Shown: positions 37,333 through 47,344 of the stretch, piece by piece
Numbering within the stretch: the stretch's first letter is position 1
How the letters are laid out: every line of letters starts with the position of its first letter
From: Caldicoprobacter oshimai DSM 21659
Lineage (GTDB): Bacteria; Bacillota; Clostridia; Caldicoprobacterales; Caldicoprobacteraceae
DNA length: 64,000 nt
Direction of reading: 5' to 3'
Assembly (NCBI GenBank): GCA_000526435.1
Contig: JAGB01000002.1
Coordinates: forward strand, 248,001-312,000
The notes under the pieces: model-generated
Told to the model about the DNA's origin: nothing
Seen by the model: the letters and a program-made list of their open reading frames with translations, nothing else
Databases searched by the model: none
Made by a program: the position numbers and the translations under genes

Positions 37333-38097
37333 TTAGCGTTTTGCCGCCTCCACTATCGTTCTGCACGCCTCTAAAAAGATTCCTACATCCACCGAATACG
37401 ATAGATACTGAACCCCTGCTTTCTTCCATCGCTTGATATCCTCCAGGCTATCGATAAACGTCCCGATAATCTTATTCTTCCCTTTAGCCTTATTTACGAT
37501 AAATTCCATTTGCTCAATTACTTTAGGATTTTTCACCTCCCCTGGTATCCCCAGGGATTGAGATAAGTCATACGGCCCTATAAACAGCATATCCACTCCT
37601 TCAACTTCCAAGATCTCATCGATGTTTTTAAGCGCTTCCTGCCCTTCTAGCTGCAGAATTATCAAGTTATCATCGGCTGAACGAAAATATTCGTACCTGT
37701 CCATTGCAGAATAACGGGCCGCTCTGACAAACCGGCACACTCCCCGGCTTCCATTGGGATAAAACCTGGCTGCTTTTACCACCTTTTCAGCTTCCTCAGC
37801 ATTGGTTATCTGTGGCACCTGAACGCCCAGTGCCCCGATGTCCAGTGCTTTGGCTATATTGACCTCCTGGTGATCCTGAACCCTTATGATTGGCACAATA
37901 CCTGAAACCAGCGCCGCTCTAATGTTATTTTGCATGCTTTCAATGCTCATCGGACCGTGCTCGGTGTCCAGTATAACAAAGTCAAAGCCTGCATACCCTG
38001 CCACCTCAACAAAGGCAGGATCTCCCGTCTTCATAAATGGACCTATAACATATCCATTGGCAAGTTTTTGTTTGAAGCTGTTGAGTAGTTCTTTCAT
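37333..38097 (-). CDS. HpcH/HpaI-family aldolase
   Basis: 254 aa, class II 2-oxo-acid aldolase fold (citrate-lyase-beta-like). Metal and substrate residues: FVILDTEHGP, an Arg in VPIIRVQ, Glu in ILQLEGQEAL and Asp in FIGPYDLSQSLG. Known members split 2-keto-3-deoxy-sugar acids (KDR) or 4-hydroxy-2-oxoheptanedioate into pyruvate and an aldehyde. Near uxaA/uxaB and sugar importers, a deoxy-keto-sugar-acid substrate is plausible. The ribosome site is separated from the ATG by a stem-loop (see next entry). Confidence 0.88.
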   Translation of the reverse strand: MKELLNSFKQKLANGYVIGPFMKTGDPAFVEVAGYAGFDFVILDTEHGPMSIESMQNNIRAALVSGIVPIIRVQDHQEVNIAKALDIGALGVQVPQITNAEEAEKVVKAARFYPNGSRGVCRFVRAARYSAMDRYEYFRSADDNLIILQLEGQEALKNIDEILEVEGVDMLFIGPYDLSQSLGIPGEVKNPKVIEQMEFIVNKAKGKNKIIGTFIDSLEDIKRWKKAGVQYLSYSVDVGIFLEACRTIVEAAKR

Positions 38098-38160
38098 TAA
38101 TATAGGAGCGCATGAGACCCCATCTTTTTTAGGATGGAATGCGCTCCCCCCTCCTTTCTA
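38098..38160 (-). promoter_or_regulatory. Stem-loop between the Shine-Dalgarno and start codon of the aldolase gene
   Basis: On the minus strand AGGAGG at 38155-38150 is followed after two G residues by a 9-bp stem (GGAGCGCAT, 38147-38139, with ATGCGCTCC, 38113-38105), a second 5-bp stem (CCATC/GATGG) and an A-rich loop. After the stem only TATATTA (38104-38098) precedes the ATG. The linear distance from ribosome site to ATG is 52 nt; with the stem folded it is about 9 nt, a normal spacing. No other start fits the ribosome site. Confidence 0.72.
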
Positions 38161-38384
38161 ACTTAATGTCGTTGTCGGCTCTACAGGTTTTAATCTGCTA
38201 TGTACGTTGTCGTACATCTTCTCCCCTGAAAGGCTCCTTATAGCAAAGTATCCGCTGGTCCTTAAACCATTAAATTATTCCACGCTACCTCGTACAAGGT
38301 TTGCGCTTCCAATCACATTTACGATAACAGTTATGGCGATCGTGCAAAACCTATAGCTTCAAAAAGTTTGCCCGACAAAGTATC
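38161..38384. other. Intergenic region between glycosidase end and aldolase leader
   Basis: 224 bp downstream of the GH-A glycosidase gene and upstream of the aldolase leader. It probably holds the aldolase promoter. No gene or clear box pair was recognised. Confidence 0.4.
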
Positions 38385-40385
38385 TCAAAAGCCCACCCTG
38401 GGTATTTCCTTAGGCGGCTGGTCATAATTTGCCCGCCTGCCATCGGCCACCTCATACAGAATCCTGTTAGTCTGCATAATCCCCTCGATGAATTCATGAT
38501 AAGGCCTTTGACAGATGTCTACACACCCTATCTGAAAGTTTTCACCATCGAATCGCCCCAAAGCCGCCTGATCATTCAGGGTAAAGTGGTGTGCTCCCAC
38601 AAAATACTTGCTGGTAGCAGCAGTTTCCATATAATAGCGGTAGGCTTTTCCGCGTTCTTGTTGCGTAGCAACCCCGCGTATTCCCGTGGCTGGCAATCCC
38701 CGATCCAAAGCGCCATGGTGGAATTCACCTATCATCACCGGCATTCCTGTAATTTTACCTATCTGCTCGATGTCCTCATAGGGAGTAATCTTATAACAAT
38801 TAATAGAAAACACATCAAAATTTTCATAGCCTGCCAGTAGGTTCTCATTGGCAATATAAGCGTACCGCATACCGAGATTCATATGGTATGGATCTACCCT
38901 CTTGCAAGCAACGCTGGGAATCTCCACATATGCCTTGATCATCATTCTTGAAAACTCATTCAGGTCCTCTGACGCCTTTTTAGATAGCTTTGATGCACGC
39001 TTAACGCCTTTCCTAAGTTCGCCAAAACTGTGCAATGCAAGATTCCAAGCCCGATTGAATTTTTCAATATCACCGTCATACCGTGTTGACAAGAATTTTA
39101 TTAGAACCTCCTTTGAAGCCAAATCCTCCTCATTCTCCAGCAGCTCTTCAGCAATATTCAAATCGTGGATAAAAGCCCATTGTGGTTCATTCCTCAAAAA
39201 GTATCCGATCATGTAAGGGTCTCCTTCAAATTCCTTAAGCTGCTCAGCAAACTTCTCTGCATTATTCTTGTATTCCTGGCTGAATACGTCGGGGAAATCT
39301 CTAAAAACCTTTTTAGTAGTATCGGGGAAATCCCTTAAAGGCCACACATATGGCAACTTGGCATAGCGTATAAACTTAAGCGATGACCAATTGCCAACGG
39401 TGTTAAATCCCCATTCAATAAGCCTTCTTCTAGTAATTTTTGCCCATTCATCCCACCATGCCTCACCAAACACCCTGATTAGGTTGGCTATCGCAAAGTC
39501 AAAATACTCGCCCCTGTCTCCTTTGCTCCAAGCCTCTTTATATATACCATCTTCATCGGGTAACCACTTGTATAGTTTTCTGATGCCATCAACCCTTCCC
39601 GGAACCCCCGGACTGATACAGTCAAGGCCTATGCTCAAAAATGCATATCCATCTGGATCAACCAACCACCACCGTTTTCCATCATGCTCAGCTCTAAAGT
39701 ACCCGGTGGAGTCAAATCTCTTCTCCAGCCATCCACCATATTTGCTTCTATTATCAAATAATGCTATATCGTCGGATTTCGCAGCTTCTTTTCTGAGCCA
39801 TGTTTTAAGCTCATCTACACTTTTCGTTTTGCCAGGCCACTCACGATCATCAAGCTGTCCCAGCTCATCCACAAGCTTGACATCAGGCAGAGGATAATCG
39901 GGTTCAACATCCGAAAGATGAAGGTTGGATATTTCCAGCTTATGATCTTTGAAATATTTCATTGTCCCAATGGCAAATCGGTCTATTTCTTCTATCGCTA
40001 CCTTGTTACCAAACACTACGGTTTTAAGCTTGCCAGGAGTCCTATCCAGAAACATCCTTTGAGAGTTTAAAGCCTCAAGGGGGAATGATAGTCTAGTCTT
40101 AAGTCTTGGAAACAGTCCAAGGGTTACAGTCAAATTAGGTTGATCGCCAGGATTTCCCTTAGCCCAAAATTCCAAGGTCACCCCCATCACATAATCCTCG
40201 TGGTTGATAGCATCAAAAACTATGTACTTAGCATCCCTCCAGTCAACACCCCCCAAACTGCCAGGTATACCCTCTACCTTAAGCTTTCCTCCTTCGCTAT
40301 TGCAAATAAGATAGACTTCTCCGCTTTGTCCATTCTCAACCCTGCAATTGATAGGAGTAAACTTACTTAAGTCTAACATCTTCAT
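38385..40385 (-). CDS. Clan GH-A glycoside hydrolase, agarase/GH50-like architecture
   Basis: About 666 aa, no signal peptide. N-terminal about 160 residues form a beta-sandwich, carbohydrate-binding-like (GKLKVEGIPGSLGG, DYVMGVTLEFWAKGNPGDQ); then a TIM barrel with WWLVDPDGYAFLSIGLD, proposed acid/base E400 in FLRNEPQW and nucleophile E554 in VMIGEFHHG. These motifs resemble GH50-type beta-agarases and relatives active on galactans; the exact family and substrate are not certain. The ATG at 40385 follows an AAGGGGAG site. Confidence 0.78.
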   Translation of the reverse strand: MKMLDLSKFTPINCRVENGQSGEVYLICNSEGGKLKVEGIPGSLGGVDWRDAKYIVFDAINHEDYVMGVTLEFWAKGNPGDQPNLTVTLGLFPRLKTRLSFPLEALNSQRMFLDRTPGKLKTVVFGNKVAIEEIDRFAIGTMKYFKDHKLEISNLHLSDVEPDYPLPDVKLVDELGQLDDREWPGKTKSVDELKTWLRKEAAKSDDIALFDNRSKYGGWLEKRFDSTGYFRAEHDGKRWWLVDPDGYAFLSIGLDCISPGVPGRVDGIRKLYKWLPDEDGIYKEAWSKGDRGEYFDFAIANLIRVFGEAWWDEWAKITRRRLIEWGFNTVGNWSSLKFIRYAKLPYVWPLRDFPDTTKKVFRDFPDVFSQEYKNNAEKFAEQLKEFEGDPYMIGYFLRNEPQWAFIHDLNIAEELLENEEDLASKEVLIKFLSTRYDGDIEKFNRAWNLALHSFGELRKGVKRASKLSKKASEDLNEFSRMMIKAYVEIPSVACKRVDPYHMNLGMRYAYIANENLLAGYENFDVFSINCYKITPYEDIEQIGKITGMPVMIGEFHHGALDRGLPATGIRGVATQQERGKAYRYYMETAATSKYFVGAHHFTLNDQAALGRFDGENFQIGCVDICQRPYHEFIEGIMQTNRILYEVADGRRANYDQPPKEIPRVGF

Positions 40386-40650
40386 CAAAAATACCACTCC
40401 CCTTCTTTTGACTTCACATTTTCATAACTTAGCCCCGCTTTTATAACCACATCCTACTTCTCTTTTTTGCAGACTTAATCTACCACTGAATCGTGAGTCA
40501 TAAGCGTACCCTAAATTAACTGAGTCTAAAAATTTTTACCGTGTGAGCAGACACACAATTCTGCCCACACGGCAAAAACATACCATTTAATGCACATTCA
40601 TTTATTTAACGATTCATTACTTAGTTAAGACAGTACCAAAGTACCTGACA
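40386..40650. other. Intergenic region after the SBP fragment
   Basis: 265 bp between the SBP fragment and the glycosidase gene. It contains a terminator-like hairpin (40539-40572) and a partial tandem copy of the SBP gene's 3' end (about 40613-40655). It likely also holds the glycosidase promoter. Confidence 0.5.
40530..40572 (-). terminator. Terminator of the truncated SBP operon
   Basis: On the minus strand a stem CCGTGTG-GCAGA ... TCTGC-TCACACGG followed by TAAAAATTTTT. About 80 bp behind the SBP fragment's stop. Confidence 0.75.
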
Positions 40651-40690
40651 TTATTTTGCATACCTTCCCTTTTTCAAGACAGTACCAAAG
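40613..40690 (-). repeat. Imperfect tandem repeat at the 3' end of the SBP fragment
   Basis: The stretch reading AAGACAGTACCAAAG..CTGACATTATTTTG on + (about 40625-40658) repeats nearly at 40676-40710 as AAGACAGTACCAAAGCGCTTGACATTATCTTG. It encodes a second copy of the C-terminal NVKRFGTVLKK-like residues, in a different frame after the present stop. Confidence 0.65.
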
Positions 40691-41256
40691 CGCTTGACAT
40701 TATCTTGATACTTCTTGTCATAGGTTTCCTCTATCTGAGGCATTCCATTTTGATCACAGAACTTGATAATGTCTTCGTATACCTTTTCTGCCTCTTCTGG
40801 GGATTTTGCCATGATCACTTTTGGATAATTCGCCTTTATATAGTCTTCGCACAAAGTCCTCTGAATACCCATATCGCTCTGTGGGTCGATGGTCTCGCCA
40901 ATGCCTACAAACTCGTCACTTAACAGCTTAGTTGGCGTCAAGATATGTGCCTGCATTGAAACTACCCAGTTTCTCTTTTCCTCTGGTAGCTTATCATTTA
41001 CTGCAAACTTGATGGTATCAACATGGTCGCTGTGTCCTGGTATCATCCAGAACCAAAGCCCCAAACGATCACGCTCTTCGGCCGTCAATTCACCTTCAGC
41101 CTTTTTCAATATGGGTAACCCCTGGTCGTCTAAGGTATCCCACAACTGTCCCGGTGGGCCATACATTTGGATTATCGCAGCTTCCCTCGTTAAGAAATAG
41201 CTCCGTTGAAGTGCCAAATATCCTTGTGAATCAACAGCATCAATCCCGCGAAATCG
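40651..41256 (-). pseudogene. C-terminal fragment of a sugar-binding protein gene
   Basis: About 200 residues resembling the C-terminal half of LplA-type extracellular SBPs (GYLALQRSYFLTREAA, FWMIPGHSDHVDTIKFAVNDKLPEEKR, SDEFVGIGETI, KVIMAKSPEEAEKVYEDIIKFCDQNGMPQIEETYDKKY). No signal peptide or N-terminal lobe is present; upstream lies AT-rich DNA and then the IS30 element, so the gene was truncated at its 5' side. An open frame of 14 codons before the recognisable part is not similar to an SBP. Confidence 0.75.
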
Positions 41257-41490
41257 TTTTAGAAAAACCGAAAAATACATTTTACGGAAAAACAAAAAAT
41301 TGTTTTACTTTGAGTTTAAAATTATCATGAAATTTTTTACTACAATGATAATAGCATATTTAATGAAAAATGTAAATACAAAATTGCAGAAAAATAAAAA
41401 GGGTGAAAATTGCAATATTAAATGCAACACTTTTTTAAGGAAAAGTATGATATAGATATCCAAATTTTTACTGTTTAAAATGTAAAACCT

Positions 41491-41560
41491 TATGTTGTCA
41501 AGGGAAGGGTGGAGATTTTCGAGCGTAAGCGAGAAAATACTACCCGACCTTGACAACATA
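41491..41560. repeat. 70-bp palindromic repeat, copy 1 (inside the IS30 element)
   Basis: Ends are a perfect 13-bp inverted repeat (TATGTTGTCAAGG ... CCTTGACAACATA) around a second inverted region (GATTTTCGAGCG ... AGCGAGAAAAT). The same sequence, inverted and differing at about five positions, is at 57896-57965. It lies downstream of the transposase gene. Confidence 0.88.
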
Positions 41561-41654
41561 AACCAAATGATATAATTGTTTCCAGGCCATTTGGCACACC
41601 CAGCCAAATGGCTTTAACTGTAAACTATCATTGGGCCTTCTTCAAACTACTACC

Positions 41655-42785
<1,131 letters not shown>

Positions 42786-42861
42786 CTATATCATACAGGA
42801 TTTCTCACTATGGTTCTACTATTTTTTAGGTGTTGCATTTAATTTTACAATGAACCGAAAA

Positions 42862-42887
42862 ATAAAAAGGGCTTAAAGCCCTTTTTA
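42862..42887 (-). terminator. Rho-independent terminator of the GNAT gene
   Basis: On the minus strand the stop TAA runs directly into AAAAAGGGCTTTAAGCCCTTTTT. The perfect stem with flanking A and T runs ends transcription of the GNAT gene just before the IS30 insertion. Confidence 0.9.
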
Positions 42888-43982
42888 TATATAGTTTAAA
42901 CCATTTGGCCAAGGTAAAGGCAGTGGGAAAACCTGGTCCCATGGCTGACCATAAGACGGTCGATTGAACCCAGTAAACAGGAATTCTGCCAGCTTTGCGT
43001 CATCATCAGCCACTCCGTTTGGTAATTCGGCTAAAGAGGAAGGAGGTACGCCCTCATCCCAAGCCTCATCAACGATAGGGTATATGTCCCTCCATAAGCT
43101 TTCCTTATCAACGATTCTCAAGGTTGTACCGGGATAATATGATGAAACCCCATTTAATCCTACTGAATTCAAGATTGATACAAGGCCCCTATCATATGCG
43201 GGTACCTCCAATATCACCTGTTCCATTCCACTGTCATGTAAGAGCTTATCAACAAGCCAAACAACAACCATTCTTTCCCCGGCATACTCCACCACTTTAA
43301 ATGCCCCGGGTTTTCTCTCGTACCCTATAAGATAGGCAAGGCCCGCATTTTCCTCAGCAAAAGCCACCGCCACAGTTAGAGCCGGAACGGGGGGATGGAC
43401 CATGGGAACCGCTTCAAGCAGCACAGGAAATTCCCGCTTGGTTCGCTGATACCTTACCGGCTCTCGCTTATATATATCAAAAAGAACATCTGCTCTATCT
43501 GCGTCTTCAGAGATATGGTACCGGATTCCTTCAAAATTTTCACATGAGAATTTACCCTTTTCTAATACAAACGTAAATGCCTCACCTATCTCTACACAGG
43601 AATTCCTCTTGTACAAGCCTCTGGTACCAGATATACTGACCAACCCTATACCTTCCTCACCCAGGCTCCTGAACACCTCATGAAGAAGTCTGGTTCCAAT
43701 CCCTCTCCCCTGGTAGTCCGGATGGGTACATACCGCACCCATGTTGGCCATACTGACTTTATGGCCATATACCACGGCTGTATTCTTCTTTATACCGATG
43801 TGTGCTACAATCCTTCCATCGTCAACAGCCACATAAAGATTAGGAGCGTTTTCTACACATATAAAAGTAGGAAACTGCCTGCCCATAGTGGGCTCTAACC
43901 CGCTGGACGTACGAAAAACATAGTTAACCAACTCTAGAATTTGTTCCACGTCTTCCGGCCTGGCCGGGCGAAAATCCACCAT
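42885..43982 (-). CDS. GNAT-family N-acetyltransferase, two-domain
   Basis: 365 aa. The N-terminal GNAT fold (about 1-150) shows MVDFRPARPEDVEQILELVN and the acetyl-CoA-binding motif A (CTHPDYQGRGIGTRLLHEVF). The C-terminal 200 residues form a second, less typical domain (LIGYERKPGAFKVVEYAG, LEVPAYDRGLVSILNSVG) as in Eis-like acetyltransferases. The acceptor is unknown. It ends in its terminator and is followed on the other side by the synthase gene, 60 bp away on the same strand. Confidence 0.85.
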   Translation of the reverse strand: MVDFRPARPEDVEQILELVNYVFRTSSGLEPTMGRQFPTFICVENAPNLYVAVDDGRIVAHIGIKKNTAVVYGHKVSMANMGAVCTHPDYQGRGIGTRLLHEVFRSLGEEGIGLVSISGTRGLYKRNSCVEIGEAFTFVLEKGKFSCENFEGIRYHISEDADRADVLFDIYKREPVRYQRTKREFPVLLEAVPMVHPPVPALTVAVAFAEENAGLAYLIGYERKPGAFKVVEYAGERMVVVWLVDKLLHDSGMEQVILEVPAYDRGLVSILNSVGLNGVSSYYPGTTLRIVDKESLWRDIYPIVDEAWDEGVPPSSLAELPNGVADDDAKLAEFLFTGFNRPSYGQPWDQVFPLPLPWPNGLNYI

Positions 43983-44042
43983 AATCCTTCCCCCCTCGAA
44001 AAGAAATAATCAAGCGTAAGGCTTCCTTTCGAAGCCATTTAT

Positions 44043-45527
44043 TTATTCCTTCTTAAACCTCTCAACGAAATCGGGAGCAATCTGCTTGAGCATATCCTCC
44101 AGCTCGCCATCGGACATAACAGTGGTGCGTCCCTGTGCATACTCCTTATCCACCAGTTCCTTGAGCTTGATCACCACCGGATCCCTTTTATCTATGGCAT
44201 TTTCCCCTTCCAGCCCAAAGTAAGAATTGATCCAATGGGCAATCCCGGCCAAGCCAGAATGCTGACTTACAGCCACCCTGGGCGGCCTCTTAAGTATCTT
44301 ACCCGTGTCAAATATGTTGTATATCTCCTCATCCTTCAAAAGGCCATCGGCATGAATCCCCGCCTGGGTTACGTTGAAATTCCTGCCCACAAACGGCGTA
44401 TTAGGCGGTATCTCATAGCCTATTTCTTTCTCAAAGTATTCGGCAATCTCGGTAATAACCGACAGGTCCATGCCATTGGTGTCGCCCCTTAAAGCCACAT
44501 ATTCTATAACCATGGCCTCAAGAGGACAGTTTCCGGTACGCTCGCCTATGCCCAGCATGGTACAGTTGACCGCCGAAGCGCCATACAGCCAGGCAGTAGC
44601 AGAGTTGGTAACCGCCTTGTAAAAGTCATTGTGTCCATGCCACTCAATAAGCTCGCTGGGTATGCCCGCAAAGTGTCTCAAACCATATATTATGCCCGGC
44701 ACGCTCCTGGGCAGCGCAACTCCCGGATAAGACACGCCATACCCCAAAGTATCACATGCACGAATCTTTATAGGTATCCCGGATTCATCCATCAGCTTCT
44801 TAAGCTCAATGGCAAAGGGCACCACAAATCCATAAAAGTCAGCCCGCGTAATATCTTCAAAGTGGCAGCGAGGCCTGATACCGTATTCCAGCGCCATCTT
44901 TACCACCGACAGATACATATCCATGGCCTGCTTACGCGTCATGTTGAGCTTTTTGAATATGTGGTAATCCGAACAGCTCACCAAAATACCGGTCTCTCTT
45001 ACCCCCATCTCCTTTACCAGCTCAAAATCCTTTTTGGAAGCGCGTATCCAGCTGGTAACCTCGGGATACTGATACCCTCGCTCCATACACTTGCGCACTG
45101 CTTCCTTATCCTTATCGGTGTACAGGAAAAATTCGCTCTGGCGAATAACGCCATTGGGCCCCGAAAGCTTGTGTAGCAAATCAAACAGGTCCACAATCTG
45201 CTTCACCGTAAAGGGTGCTCTTGCCTGCTGTCCATCCCTAAAGGTGGTGTCGGTGATCCATATTTCATCAGGTACATGCATCGGCACAAGGCGATGATTG
45301 AATGGTATTCTGGGTATGCTGTCATAAGGGAACAGATGCCTGTACAGATTTGGCTCCTCTACATCCTGAAGCGAATATTTGTATGCCGACTGCTCCAGCG
45401 TATTCGTCCTCTTGCTGAACTCCAGCACCTCAACATCTCCTCCTCCCAAATAAGTCTCCAGGCTTTCTTGACGTCTTTTAAGTTGGCTATATTTCAACAA
45501 CCTGCTATATCTTTCAATTGTGTTCAT
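44043..45527 (-). CDS. DRE-TIM metallolyase: 2-isopropylmalate/homocitrate/Re-citrate synthase homologue
   Basis: 494 aa. TIM-barrel with the metal/acyl-CoA motif WITDTTFRDGQQ, the Gln/Lys-rich stretch SGPNGVIRQSEFFLYT, IRACDTLGYGVSYPGV and the metal-binding HGHNDFYKA, GERTGNCPLEA. There is an N-terminal extension of about 80 residues and no C-terminal leucine-regulatory domain. That pattern fits Re-citrate synthase or homocitrate-synthase-like enzymes of anaerobes better than leucine-pathway LeuA, but it does not prove it. No ribosome site is visible before the ATG; a 26-bp palindrome (45616-45641) lies 89 bp upstream. Confidence 0.78.
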   Translation of the reverse strand: MNTIERYSRLLKYSQLKRRQESLETYLGGGDVEVLEFSKRTNTLEQSAYKYSLQDVEEPNLYRHLFPYDSIPRIPFNHRLVPMHVPDEIWITDTTFRDGQQARAPFTVKQIVDLFDLLHKLSGPNGVIRQSEFFLYTDKDKEAVRKCMERGYQYPEVTSWIRASKKDFELVKEMGVRETGILVSCSDYHIFKKLNMTRKQAMDMYLSVVKMALEYGIRPRCHFEDITRADFYGFVVPFAIELKKLMDESGIPIKIRACDTLGYGVSYPGVALPRSVPGIIYGLRHFAGIPSELIEWHGHNDFYKAVTNSATAWLYGASAVNCTMLGIGERTGNCPLEAMVIEYVALRGDTNGMDLSVITEIAEYFEKEIGYEIPPNTPFVGRNFNVTQAGIHADGLLKDEEIYNIFDTGKILKRPPRVAVSQHSGLAGIAHWINSYFGLEGENAIDKRDPVVIKLKELVDKEYAQGRTTVMSDGELEDMLKQIAPDFVERFKKE

Positions 45528-45615
45528 GTAAAAAATTCAATAAATTATTTTTCAACAAAAAAACATTGAAACACAGGGTCGATGTACTTTCGGGCCGGCA
45601 CATCTTCAGTTATTT

Positions 45616-45641
45616 GTGTATAATTGTATACAGTTATACAC
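45616..45641. promoter_or_regulatory. 26-bp near-perfect palindrome (candidate operator)
   Basis: GTGTATAATTGTATACAGTTATACAC: 12 of 13 pairs match. It lies 89 bp upstream of the synthase start, in the gap now bounded by the IS1202-like element. The size and symmetry fit a dimeric repressor site; the regulator is unknown. Confidence 0.6.
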
Positions 45642-45651
45642 GTATTTGTCA

Positions 45652-45670
45652 AGCCCTTAATTGTAAAAAT
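45652..45670 (+). repeat. 19-bp direct repeat, left flank of the ISNCY/IS1202-like element
   Basis: AGCCCTTAATTGTAAAAAT, identical to 47481-47499 on the other side of the element. Likely a long target-site duplication. Confidence 0.85.
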
Positions 45671-45714
45671 GTTGTTATTCTGTGATAATGTCATATTGAA
45701 ATTATTCTGATATA

Positions 45715-47088
45715 ATGTCATACATGAGAGAGGAGATATTCAACATGACACAAAAAGAAATGACCCGTTTAAGAGTCATAAATCAAACAATTGATAAAGT
45801 TATAACCATCAGAGAAGCTGCTGAGCTTCTAAACCTCAGTGAACGCCAAGTAATAAGGTTGAAAAAGGGGGTTTTGAAAGAAGGACCTGCGTTCATCATC
45901 CACAAAAACAGAGGTCGAAAGCCCCAGCATGCTCTCTCTGATGAACTTAAAAACACCATCATTAACCTTAAAAAAAGCGAAAAATACTGTGACGTAAACT
46001 TCAACCATTTCGTCGACTTACTTATGGAAAATGAAAACATTAAAGTAAGTTATTCCTCTGTATACAGAATTCTAACAAAAGAAGGTATTAGCAGCCCTAG
46101 AAAACACCGTAAACGTAAAGCCCACCACAGAAGAAAAAGGATGCCCCAGAAAGGTATGCTCGTCCAAATAGATGCTTCTAAACACGATTGGATAGATGGA
46201 CTTCCACCTTTTACCCTCCACGGGGCTATTGATGATGCCACAGGCGAAATACTCGCTCTATTCTTCACTCAACAAGAGTGTATGGAAGGATACTTTGAAA
46301 TCATACGTCAAATAATCACTAATCATGGCGTTCCCTTAAGCCTGTACTCTGACCGCCATACCATCTTCGTCTCTCCCAATGATGGTAAACTTTCTATCGA
46401 AGAACAACTTGCAGGAAAAACAGTTAGCCTTACACAGTTCGGCAGAGCTATGGAAGAACTCGGCATCAATATAATCAAAGCCAGATCCCCTCAGGCTAAA
46501 GGGCGTGTCGAAAAACTCTGGGATACTCTTCAGGATAGGTTGAAAGCCGAACTTAAAATCTATGGTATCAATTCAATTGAGGCTGCTAATGCTTTTTTAC
46601 CCAGATTTATTCAATCCTACAACAAAAGATTCGGGGTTGAGCCTGAAAACCCACAGCCTGCGTTCAGGCCTCTTGACCCTGCTATCAACCTCGACTATAT
46701 CCTGTGCATCAAGGAACGTCGCACCATCATCGAAGGCTCTGCCTTCTCATACAAGGGGAAATATTATCAACTGGTCAAGGACGGCAAAAAAGTCCCTGCT
46801 ATGCCCAAAGCTAAACTTACCGTCCTATTCAGCCCTAAAATAGGCGTAAAAGCTTTCTATGCCGGTACGATATATGATACCCTAATACTCGAAGAACGAC
46901 CTAAAAAACAAGCTTTACAGCAGTCTGAGCATAAATCAGAGAAAAAGCATAATCCCGTAAAACCGGCTCCTGACCACCCATGGAAACAACAGGCTCAAAA
47001 AAGGCCTAGAATCTCTTACGAAGAAACTGATCGCGAGATCCTTGAGATGCTAGACCAGCTGTTTAATTCCACACGAGCTTGGGCATAG
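45715..47088 (+). CDS. ISNCY/IS1202-type DDE transposase
   Basis: 457 aa. N-terminal helix-turn-helix (ITIREAAELLNLSERQVIRLKKG), then an integrase-like core: D in LVQIDASKHDWI, D in SLYSDRHTIF and E in AKGRVEKLWDTLQ, which fits the ISNCY pattern. A basic C-terminal tail. The Met used at 45715 or the one at 45745 (MTQKEMTRL) are both possible; the latter has a better GAGGAG site just upstream. Appears intact. Confidence 0.9.
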   Translation: MSYMREEIFNMTQKEMTRLRVINQTIDKVITIREAAELLNLSERQVIRLKKGVLKEGPAFIIHKNRGRKPQHALSDELKNTIINLKKSEKYCDVNFNHFVDLLMENENIKVSYSSVYRILTKEGISSPRKHRKRKAHHRRKRMPQKGMLVQIDASKHDWIDGLPPFTLHGAIDDATGEILALFFTQQECMEGYFEIIRQIITNHGVPLSLYSDRHTIFVSPNDGKLSIEEQLAGKTVSLTQFGRAMEELGINIIKARSPQAKGRVEKLWDTLQDRLKAELKIYGINSIEAANAFLPRFIQSYNKRFGVEPENPQPAFRPLDPAINLDYILCIKERRTIIEGSAFSYKGKYYQLVKDGKKVPAMPKAKLTVLFSPKIGVKAFYAGTIYDTLILEERPKKQALQQSEHKSEKKHNPVKPAPDHPWKQQAQKRPRISYEETDREILEMLDQLFNSTRAWA

Positions 47089-47210
47089 CATTTTTATCTA
47101 TCGCTTCTCCTATAGATTATCATACAAGCTTTGATAATATTTATCAAGGCCTAGTTTCTTATTGCCTTTTTTGCCCCCATAATATAGTATTAAAAAGCCC
47201 TAGACTCAGA

Positions 47211-47293
47211 GTGCATGTCAAGTGGACCGTGGAATAAGTTGGAGTGACCCTAGAGCTTTGCTGCTTATGCCGCGAAAGCCACTTGACATGCAC
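47211..47293. repeat. 83-bp palindromic element in the IS 3' region
   Basis: Perfect 15-bp arms (GTGCATGTCAAGTGG, 47211-47225, and CCACTTGACATGCAC, 47279-47293) around a 53-bp centre. The GTCAAG/CTTGAC core also appears in the 70-bp repeat, but the centres differ. Confidence 0.85.
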
Positions 47294-47317
47294 CCCCTTG
47301 GGTAAGCTTTTGCCTAT

Positions 47318-47344
47318 GCCGGTGGGTGTATTACACCCACCGGC
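47318..47344. repeat. 13-bp-arm palindrome next to the 83-bp element
   Basis: GCCGGTGGGTGTA and TACACCCACCGGC separated by one T. Very stable hairpin on either strand; no T-run. Inside the IS, behind the transposase gene. Confidence 0.85.

Noticed and set aside
41586-41612. 10-bp hairpin (GCCATTTGGC...GCCAAATGGC) as a terminator for the IS30 transposase gene
   Set aside because: No T-run follows on the minus strand, so termination is not supported; it is mentioned only as part of the IS.
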